A DNA stretch of 64,000 nucleotides, taken from the NCBI RefSeq assembly GCF_947495205.1, contig NZ_CANLXV010000004.1, positions 210,835 to 274,834 on the forward strand. The letters run 5' to 3'. The notes under the pieces are model-generated. The model did no database searches, had not been told where the DNA came from, and saw only the letters and a list, made by a program, of their open reading frames with translations. This DNA is from an uncultured Polaribacter sp. (GTDB taxonomy: Bacteria > Bacteroidota > Bacteroidia > Flavobacteriales > Flavobacteriaceae). Shown here piece by piece: positions 58,380 to 64,000 of this stretch (within the stretch, counting starts at the first letter, position 1; every line of letters begins with the position of its first letter). A program made the position numbers and the translations under genes.

Positions 58380-60200
58380 TTATTTCTTTTTGTTACCAGC
58401 TTCCATTTTCTCTTTTAAAGCAGCTAAACCTCCAATATCTCCTAATGTAGTTTTTTCTACATCTGCAGATTTCTTAGCAGCAGCTTTAATATTTCTCTTT
58501 TCTTCTTCTCTAAAGATAGAAGTATGAGAAACTACAACTCTTCTGTATTCTTTAGAAAATTCTGTAACAATAAATTCTACAGTTTCTCCTTTAGCTAACT
58601 TTGTACCATCTTCTTTTTCTAAGAAACGTGTTGGTGCAAAACCTTCTACTCCTTCAGAAAGTGTTACAACAGCTCCTTTATCGTTCTTATCTTTAACAGT
58701 ACCAGTATGTGTAGAACCTATTGCAAACGTAGCTTCATGTGCATCCCAAGGGTTATCTTGTGTTTGCTTATGACCTAAGTTTAATTTTCTGTTCTCTACA
58801 TCTAATTCTAATACTTGAACTTCTAATTTATCTCCAACAGTTACAAAATCTGATGGGTGCTTAATTTTCTTAGTCCAAGAAAGGTCAGAAATGTATACTA
58901 AACCGTCTATACCTTCTTCTAACTCTACAAAAACACCAAAGTTTGTGTAATTTCTTACAGTACCTGTATGTGTAGAACCAATTGGGTATTTAGTGGTAAT
59001 ATCTGTCCAAGGATCTGGGTGTAATTGCTTCATACCAAGAGACATTTTACGGTCTTCTCTGTCTAAAGTTAAAACTTGCGCCTCTACTTTATCTCCAACT
59101 TTTACAAAGTCTTGTGCAGAACGTAAGTGCGTAGACCAAGACATTTCAGAAACGTGAATTAACCCTTCTACTCCTTGTTCTACTTCTACAAATGCACCAT
59201 AATCTGCAATTACTACAACTTCTCCTGTAACTTTATCGCCAACTTTTAATTCGTTGTCTAAAGCTTCCCAAGGATGTGCAGATAATTGTTTTAAACCTAA
59301 CTGAATTCTAGATTTGTTATCATCAAAATCTAAAATTACAACATTTAATTTTTGGTCTAATTCTACAACCTCATTAGGATGATTAATTCTAGACCAAGAT
59401 AAATCTGTAATATGTACTAAACCATCTACACCACCTAAATCTACAAACACACCATAAGAAGTAATGTTTTTAACTACACCTTCTAATACTTGTCCTTTTT
59501 CTAATTGGCCAATGATTTCTTTTTTCTGTAATTCTATATCTGCTTCAATTAAAGCTTTATGAGAAACTACAACATTTTTAAATTCGTGGTTTATTTTTAC
59601 AACCTTAAATTCCATTGTTTTTTCTACATACTGATCGTAATCTCTAATTGGCTTAACATCAATTTGAGATCCTGGTAAAAATGCTTCTATTCCAAAAACA
59701 TCTACAATCATACCACCACGAGTTCTACACTTTACAAAACCATTAACTACTTCTCCAGTTTCATGTGCATTATTAACTCTTTCCCAAGCTTTAATTACTC
59801 TTGCTTTTTTGTGAGATAACACCAATTGACCAGAAGAATCTTCTCTCTTATCAACCAATACTTCTACTTTATCTCCTTCTGCTAAACCTTGGTTGTAACG
59901 GAATTCGTTTAAAGAAATAACTCCTTCAGATTTTGAGTTAATGTCTATAATTGCATCTCTATCTGTAATTCTAATTACAGTTCCTTCAATTACATCACGC
60001 TCGTTTACAAAACCTACAGTTCCTTCTAAAGCCTTTTCAAAAGCTACTAATTTTTGCTCATCAACTTCATCAATACCTTCTTCGTATCTGTGCCAGTTAA
60101 AATCTGCTAAAAATTGTTTTGGATCTACAGCAGGAGTTGCTGTTTCTTGTACTTCAGTAGCAGCTACTTGCTCTTCAGTGTTTTTTGTTTCTTCAGACAT
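58380..60200 (-). CDS. rpsA: 30S ribosomal protein S1
   Basis: A 606-residue RNA-binding ribosomal protein with an acidic N-terminal extension (about 30 residues) and six S1 (OB) repeats. The repeats begin near VIEGTVIRITDRDAIIDIN, then GEVVNGFVKCRTRGG, VLEGVVKNITSYGVFVDLGG, VTGEVVVIADYGAFVEVEQG, HTGTVRNYTNFGVFVELEEG and HTGTVKDKNDKGAVVTLSEG. S1 binds mRNA and promotes initiation. It has a strong promoter and a leader of about 117 bases. Confidence 0.96.
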   Translation of the reverse strand: MSEETKNTEEQVAATEVQETATPAVDPKQFLADFNWHRYEEGIDEVDEQKLVAFEKALEGTVGFVNERDVIEGTVIRITDRDAIIDINSKSEGVISLNEFRYNQGLAEGDKVEVLVDKREDSSGQLVLSHKKARVIKAWERVNNAHETGEVVNGFVKCRTRGGMIVDVFGIEAFLPGSQIDVKPIRDYDQYVEKTMEFKVVKINHEFKNVVVSHKALIEADIELQKKEIIGQLEKGQVLEGVVKNITSYGVFVDLGGVDGLVHITDLSWSRINHPNEVVELDQKLNVVILDFDDNKSRIQLGLKQLSAHPWEALDNELKVGDKVTGEVVVIADYGAFVEVEQGVEGLIHVSEMSWSTHLRSAQDFVKVGDKVEAQVLTLDREDRKMSLGMKQLHPDPWTDITTKYPIGSTHTGTVRNYTNFGVFVELEEGIDGLVYISDLSWTKKIKHPSDFVTVGDKLEVQVLELDVENRKLNLGHKQTQDNPWDAHEATFAIGSTHTGTVKDKNDKGAVVTLSEGVEGFAPTRFLEKEDGTKLAKGETVEFIVTEFSKEYRRVVVSHTSIFREEEKRNIKAAAKKSADVEKTTLGDIGGLAALKEKMEAGNKKK

Positions 60201-60323
60201 GTGTCTAAATTAATTTTGTATCTTATTGTTTTACAGATTTTTAACGATTAAAACGCAAAGAGATGTTTTTATAAATAATTGTTTCTTATTCCTTTCACAA
60301 ATCTGTTACCGTAAAAAGGAGTG

Positions 60324-60355
60324 CAAATTTACAAAAATCATTTGATTTTTAACAA
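60324..60355 (-). promoter_or_regulatory. rpsA: rpsA promoter
   Basis: A perfect TAAATTTG -7 box (60324-60331) with TTG (60353-60355) 21 bases upstream. The transcript would have a leader of about 117 nt before the ATG at 60200, long enough for translational control. Confidence 0.72.
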
Positions 60356-60388
60356 CTTACAACCAAATTATTTTAGAAGAATTGTTTT

Positions 60389-60396
60389 TATATTTG
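60389..60396 (+). promoter_or_regulatory. -7 promoter element of the RidA-like gene
   Basis: TATATTTG matches TAnnTTTG exactly and is 20 bases before the ATG at 60416. Confidence 0.55.
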
Positions 60397-60415
60397 TATT
60401 GAAAATCAAAACTTT

Positions 60416-60868
60416 ATGAAAACACTTTTAAAAATAGCAGTTCTTTTTTTATTTCTGATGAATTTTGGATGCAAAAAAGAAAGTTCTTCCATCATAAAAC
60501 ACCACAAATCTCATGAAAAAAGTAGGGCAAATGTTCCTTTTTCTGATGCAGTTCAAGTTGGTAATTTGTACTTTTTAACAGGTCAAATTGGTAAAAATCA
60601 TAAAACAGGTAAATTAGTAAATGGAGGTATTAAAGCAGAAACCAAACAAACTTTAAAAAATATTGAGGCCGTTTTAAAACAACATAATTTAACCTTAAAA
60701 GATGTTGTAAAATGCACAGTTATATTATCTAATATTGATGATTTTTCTAAAATGAACACAATTTATCGCACTTTTTTTACAGATAATCTCCCTGCAAGAA
60801 CTACCTTTGCAGCCGATTTAGTTGGAACTGCAAATATTGAAATTGAAGTGGTTGCTGCAAGAAAGTAG
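60416..60868 (+). CDS. Exported RidA/YjgF-family lipoprotein
   Basis: A 150-residue protein. The first 19 residues form a lipoprotein-type signal (FLMNFGC), followed by a Ser/His/Lys linker and a complete RidA domain: VPFSDAVQVGNLYFLTGQIG, GIKAETKQTLKNIEAVL, and the C-terminal RTTFAADLVG with the substrate-binding Arg and a terminal VAARK. Usual RidA proteins hydrolyse reactive enamines/imines in the cytosol; this copy appears to be periplasmic and membrane-anchored. It is followed 3 bases later by queE. Confidence 0.85.
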   Translation: MKTLLKIAVLFLFLMNFGCKKESSSIIKHHKSHEKSRANVPFSDAVQVGNLYFLTGQIGKNHKTGKLVNGGIKAETKQTLKNIEAVLKQHNLTLKDVVKCTVILSNIDDFSKMNTIYRTFFTDNLPARTTFAADLVGTANIEIEVVAARK

Positions 60869-60871
60869 ACA

Positions 60872-61501
60872 ATGGATAAAAAAACAAAAGACTTAGTAGA
60901 TAAAGGCGTTATGCTTCCTTTAATGGAAGAATTTTACACTATTCAAGGAGAAGGCGCTCATACAGGAACTGCCGCTTATTTTATTAGAGTTGGCGGTTGT
61001 GATGTAGGTTGCCATTGGTGCGATGTTAAAGAAAGTTGGGATGCTAATTTGCACCCACCAACACTTGCAGACAACATTGTAAAAAACGTAAAAAAACATG
61101 CAAACACTGTTGTAATTACTGGTGGCGAACCTTTAATGTGGTCTATGGATTATATTACAGCATTGCTTCAGAAAAATCAAATAAAAACGCATATAGAAAC
61201 TTCTGGAGCCTATGCTTTTTCAGGAAAATGGAATTGGTTTTGTCTTTCTCCTAAAAAAACAAAATTACCATTAGAAGAAGTTTATAAAGAAGCAGATGAA
61301 TTAAAAATGATTATTCACAATCAATCAGATTTTAAATTTGCTGAAGAACAAGCCACTAAAGTTTCAGAAAAATGTCAGCTTTTTTTACAACCAGAATGGT
61401 CTAAAAAAGAAAAAATGACCGAAGAAATTGTAAATTATGTAATGAAAAATCCAAAATGGAAAATTTCTTTACAAACCCATAAATATTTAAACATACCTTA
61501 G
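60872..61501 (+). CDS. queE: 7-carboxy-7-deazaguanine synthase
   Basis: A 209-residue radical-SAM enzyme in queuosine synthesis that makes 7-carboxy-7-deazaguanine. The iron-sulfur motif CDVGCHWC gives Cys43, Cys47 and Cys50. EEFYTIQGEGAHTGTAAYFI precedes it and VVITGGEPLMW follows. The Ser-Pro-Lys region (FCLSPKKTK) is the family LSPK-type motif. It begins 3 bases after the RidA-like gene; the other queuosine genes are not in the window. Confidence 0.94.
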   Translation: MDKKTKDLVDKGVMLPLMEEFYTIQGEGAHTGTAAYFIRVGGCDVGCHWCDVKESWDANLHPPTLADNIVKNVKKHANTVVITGGEPLMWSMDYITALLQKNQIKTHIETSGAYAFSGKWNWFCLSPKKTKLPLEEVYKEADELKMIIHNQSDFKFAEEQATKVSEKCQLFLQPEWSKKEKMTEEIVNYVMKNPKWKISLQTHKYLNIP

Positions 61502-61522
61502 CCTATAAAACTTAATTTAGTG

Positions 61523-61620
61523 TTTTTTTGAAGCTATTTCCTGCTTTCACTACTCGCTTTGCACAAAAAAGTGCAAGAGCTCAAACAGACCGTTCAATCA
61601 GGGCTACAACTTTTGCAAGC
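61523..61620. repeat. Candidate dispersed flavobacterial intergenic repeat
   Basis: The spacer after queE is GC-richer than other intergenic DNA and carries a hairpin core (TTTGCAC/GTGCAAG at 61558-61577). Sequences of this pattern (GAAGCTATTTCCTGCTTTCA, then ACTACTCGCTTTG, then CAAACAGACCGTTCAATCAG) recall an intergenic element I associate with Polaribacter and relatives, but I have only one copy here and cannot verify it. It has no protein-coding signal. Confidence 0.4.
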
Positions 61621-61626
61621 ATTTAG

Positions 61627-62316
61627 TTATACGCCAATTTTTTGGTCTACTAAACTACAAATTCTTTCAAACTGCTCTGTAATTCCCATATCAGAATTAT
61701 CAAACTCAATAGCATCATCAGCTTTTAATAATGGAGAATCTTCTCTGGTAGAATCAATTCTATCTCGTTCTTGTACATTAAATAAAATATCCTCAAAAGA
61801 AACATTATCACCCCTATCTATTAATTCTTTATAACGCCTTGTAGCTCTTTTTTCCGCAGAAGCAGTCATAAATAATTTTAATTCTGCATTAGGAAAAACT
61901 ACAGTTCCAATATCTCTACCATCCATTACAACGGCACCTTTTACTCCAAAACCTTTTTGTTCTAGTACTAACTTTTTTCTAACCTCAGAAATTGTAGCAA
62001 TTTTACTCACCAACTTAGATACTTCTAAAGTTCTTATTTCTTTTTCAACATTTTTACCATTCAAAAACATTTCAGCAAAACCCAAATCAGCATTAAATAT
62101 AAAAGTCAGTTCAATATTTTTTAATGCTTCAATCAATTCATGTTCATTTAAAAAATCAGAACTTACCAAATTATGCTGCATTGCAAACAAAGTAACAGCT
62201 CTGTACATTGCTCCTGTATCTACATAAACATAATTATATTTTTGTGCAATTAATTTTGCAATGGTACTTTTACCTGTAGATGAAAATCCATCAATAGCAA
62301 TAGTTATATTTTTCAT
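61627..62316 (-). CDS. cmk: (d)CMP kinase
   Basis: A 229-residue nucleoside monophosphate kinase that makes CDP and dCDP. The P-loop is GFSSTGKST near residue 10, then the GAMYRAVTLF segment, VVMDGRDIGTVVFPNAELKLFM (the DGRD catalytic motif), and SAEKRATRRYKEL with DRIDSTREDSPL. The length fits. It overlaps no gene and begins 2 bases after the porQ stop, so it is the distal gene of the porQ-cmk pair, a common flavobacterial order. Confidence 0.96.
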   Translation of the reverse strand: MKNITIAIDGFSSTGKSTIAKLIAQKYNYVYVDTGAMYRAVTLFAMQHNLVSSDFLNEHELIEALKNIELTFIFNADLGFAEMFLNGKNVEKEIRTLEVSKLVSKIATISEVRKKLVLEQKGFGVKGAVVMDGRDIGTVVFPNAELKLFMTASAEKRATRRYKELIDRGDNVSFEDILFNVQERDRIDSTREDSPLLKADDAIEFDNSDMGITEQFERICSLVDQKIGV

Positions 62317-62318
62317 AG

Positions 62319-63344
62319 TTAAAATCGGTTACTATCCAAATCAATTTCTAGACTAAAAGTACTCACATTAGTAGCAGAATGAAATCTAGAATTGGCAAAG
62401 TTAAACTTAAAACGTTTCATTTTAATACCAAAACCAAAAGAAATACCACTAAAACTTCTAGCGTTTTGTAATTTTAATTCAGCCGCTCTTCTAAAATTAT
62501 AACCTAATCTTAAATTTATAACACTTTTGGGAAATAATTCTGCACCAATTACAAGATGTCTTATTGCGTTCCCTAAAAAACCGACTTCCGCCTCCGTAAT
62601 ATTTCCTTCCAAATCTATAATTTGATCAGAAGGATTTGCCACAGAAATATCCCATTGTTGCAAATTATCAACTGTAGCATACCACTTTAAAGGAACATGT
62701 TCTAATTGATAACTCCCTCCTACTAAAATTTCTAATGGTAAATCTTCATTTTGACCACTAAAAGATTTAATTTGAGTTCCTAAATTTCTAACAACGGCAG
62801 TAAAAGAATAAGGTTTATAAATACTTGTATACAACAGCGCCAAATCTACAGCAACACCCACAGAAGAAAAATTACTAATATTAGAATTTATAAATTTTAA
62901 ATTTGTTCCTACATAGAAATTAGATCTTGGTATGTTGTAAGAATAACCTAAAGAAACAGCAATATCGTTAGCCCTAAAAGTACCCGTTTCATTACCCTGT
63001 TCATCAGCACCAATCAAAGAACCATAATCAAAATACTTTATATTACCATGAATTACGCCAAACCTTCTCGAAACTTCACTAGCATAAGAAATTGATCCTA
63101 CATTTATGCCTGCCAGAAAACTAGAATAATTTACAGAAACTTTTCTGTCTAAATCAATACTAATAGTTGCAGGATTCCATATAGGCTGATTAATATCATC
63201 AGTAATTGTTAAAACTTCACCTCCCAAAGCCAATTGTCTTGCTGAGGTAGAAATGTTAAGAAATTGGTATACAGTTTCTCCACCAACTTGAGCATTGGCA
63301 AAAAAACTAATAAATAATAAAATGATAATTTTTATGATTTTCAT
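62319..63344 (-). CDS. porQ: Type IX secretion system protein PorQ
   Basis: The frame is open from 63362, but the ATG at 63344 begins a clean signal peptide (MKIIKIIILLFISFFANAQ), giving 341 residues. The mature protein is a PorP/SprF-like beta barrel in the PorQ family: GGETVYQFLNISTSARQLAL near the start and the conserved end with RFHSATNVSTFSLEIDLD. PorQ takes part, with PorZ/PorU/PorV, in the outer-membrane attachment/processing complex of the T9SS. The 1506-residue cargo protein in this window needs this system. It is followed by cmk 2 bases later. Confidence 0.93.
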   Translation of the reverse strand: MKIIKIIILLFISFFANAQVGGETVYQFLNISTSARQLALGGEVLTITDDINQPIWNPATISIDLDRKVSVNYSSFLAGINVGSISYASEVSRRFGVIHGNIKYFDYGSLIGADEQGNETGTFRANDIAVSLGYSYNIPRSNFYVGTNLKFINSNISNFSSVGVAVDLALLYTSIYKPYSFTAVVRNLGTQIKSFSGQNEDLPLEILVGGSYQLEHVPLKWYATVDNLQQWDISVANPSDQIIDLEGNITEAEVGFLGNAIRHLVIGAELFPKSVINLRLGYNFRRAAELKLQNARSFSGISFGFGIKMKRFKFNFANSRFHSATNVSTFSLEIDLDSNRF

Positions 63345-63585
63345 ACGATTACAAAGAAACAAAGTCTTAACTACATAACGTAAAAATAATTCAATATTAT
63401 CACAAAATATAACTAAAATAATCTAAATAATGTTTGACTAAAGAGATCAAAATGCCTTTATAAAATACAAATTGCCTTTTTAATTAACTTATGTTTTACA
63501 TTTAGAGGAAGAATACAAAATTTCTAATAGGATTTTTAAAAAAAAATGCTATAAGTTAAAAAACATAATATTAGATACTTATAAA

Positions 63586-63843
63586 CTATAAGAATACCCT
63601 AATTTTACCTCGAATAGGAAAATCTTGAACGGTAGCTTCTGGAAAAAAACCTTTAGAATGTAGTTTAACAGCTTTAAATTCTTCTGGAATATTATGTAAC
63701 TCTGTGAAATAAAAATGAATTTCTTCTTCTTTAACCTCGTGTTTAATCAGTTCAAAATATGTAACAAGAACTTCGGGAAGTAATAAATTGGCTATCGATA
63801 ATAAAGGGGCCGAAGACATAAATATTTTAATATCAAAGTTCAA
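63586..63843 (-). pseudogene. Fragment of an ISAon1-type transposase N-terminal region
   Basis: An 85-residue frame that resembles the N-terminal region protein of ISAon1-family transposases: SIANLLLPEVLVTYFELIKH, then EEIHFYFTELHNIPEEFKA and SKGFFPEATVQDFPIRGK. The family normally goes on with a basic HIKRRRW-type segment, but here the frame stops right after IRVFL, and no downstream transposase domain or terminal repeat was found. It is an IS remnant next to the rRNA operon. Confidence 0.75.
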
Positions 63844-63901
63844 CCTTTTTTATTTAATCCACAACTTTTGGTATTGATCCGTATTTACCATAAATATGGA
63901 T

Positions 63902-63936
63902 AAAAAAAAAGTCTCAATTCGGCTGAATTGAGACTT
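63902..63936 (-). terminator. Terminator of the rRNA operon
   Basis: AAGTCTCAATTC/GAATTGAGACTT (63909-63920 with 63925-63936), 12 bp, loop GGCT, with a run of Ts on the minus strand. It lies about 10 bases after the 5S 3' end. Confidence 0.92.
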
Positions 63937-63946
63937 AGAAATAAGA

Positions 63947-64000
63947 AAGGCGGCGACCTACTCTCCCACATAAATGCAGTACCATCGGCGCTATTGGGCT
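63947..64000 (-). rRNA. 5S ribosomal RNA, 3' part (cut by window edge)
   Basis: On the minus strand the last bases read ...ATGTGGGAGAGTAGGTCGCC and end GCC. This is the 3' end of a Bacteroidota 5S rRNA (GGGAGAGTAGGTCGCCGCC). The rest of the operon (23S, 16S) should lie to the right and be transcribed leftward toward the terminator at 63902-63936. The exact 3' end is uncertain by a few bases. Confidence 0.9.

Noticed and set aside
61559..61834. A 91-residue plus-strand frame overlapping cmk
   Set aside because: It runs through the intergenic hairpin and antisense to cmk, with no independent support.
63586..63843. A complete insertion sequence
   Set aside because: Only a truncated N-terminal region is seen; no inverted repeats, second frame or transposase domain could be found.
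1..64000. CRISPR arrays, tRNA genes and complete mobile elements
   Set aside because: No regular direct repeats with spacers and no cloverleaf-like segments were noticed by eye; a tool search was not possible.

Overview
The window is a low-GC, densely coded chromosomal segment from a marine-type member of the Flavobacteriaceae (Bacteroidota), most likely Polaribacter or a close relative. The evidence is the T9SS/gliding proteins (a type B sorting domain and PorQ), Bacteroidota-style promoters (TAnnTTTG near -7), the long Bacteroidota NusB, a DUF3276/PUR protein, and T9SS-era gene orders such as nusB-DUF1573-yajC and porQ-cmk. It holds about 60 protein genes, two broken genes and the 3' half of a 5S rRNA at the right edge. 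No CRISPR array, complete insertion sequence, prophage or tRNA was seen.

Layout. 1-9.3 kb is core housekeeping: a truncated sensor kinase, coaE, ybbR, yajC, DUF1573, nusB, an ABC exporter, the PUR-like protein, isochorismate synthase with a thioesterase, and a pRiA4b ORF-3-like protein. 9.4-19.7 kb is a stress/envelope island, all on the minus strand: DUF2383 protein, TrkH, Dps, MscS, three small membrane-stress proteins, a lipoprotein, a CHASE3 histidine kinase, a receiver-only response regulator, an AraC-type regulator and an AI-2E family permease. 19.9-31.5 kb (plus strand) carries a two-gene ABC transporter, a 1506-residue T9SS cargo protein, an acyl-CoA carboxylase beta subunit, pta and ackA. 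31.6-38.6 kb holds secreted proteins of unknown role and sucC. 38.9-46.3 kb is a plus-strand run: LolD-like ATPase, lipoprotein, CPBP protease, TIGR02757, BatA protein, a dihydroorotase homologue without its HxH metal site, DUF4870 and an esterase. 46.3-63.3 kb contains ArsR-DUF6428, a pair of PLP enzymes resembling cysteate synthase plus cysteate acyltransferase, an S9 peptidase, ybaB, AsmA-like, HMA/MauE, rocD, rpsA, ridA-like, queE, cmk and porQ. A transposase fragment and the end of an rRNA operon close the window.

Main discovery. The stress island behaves as one regulon visible in the DNA. Six promoter modules in four intergenic regions share exactly the same geometry: a -7 octamer (TAnnTTTG-like), 22 nt, a 14-nt half-site (TTAyAyAATTTTTA as read on the plus strand), and a second half-site exactly 21 nt further. 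None has the usual TTG at -33. Direct half-sites at 21-bp period abutting the -33 region are what AraC-type activators use, and an AraC-type regulator is encoded inside one of the controlled operons. The module predicts four operons: (i) secreted protein + DUF2383; (ii) trkH; (iii) lipoprotein-lmo0937-YtxH-holin-like-hypothetical-mscS-dps; (iv) AI-2E-araC-receiver-histidine kinase. Each of the four is closed by a recognisable hairpin. This suggests an autoactivating osmotic/envelope/oxidative stress circuit.

All functional names come from reading the protein sequences and recalling families; no database search was run. Hairpins, promoters and half-sites were located by eye from the printed sequence.
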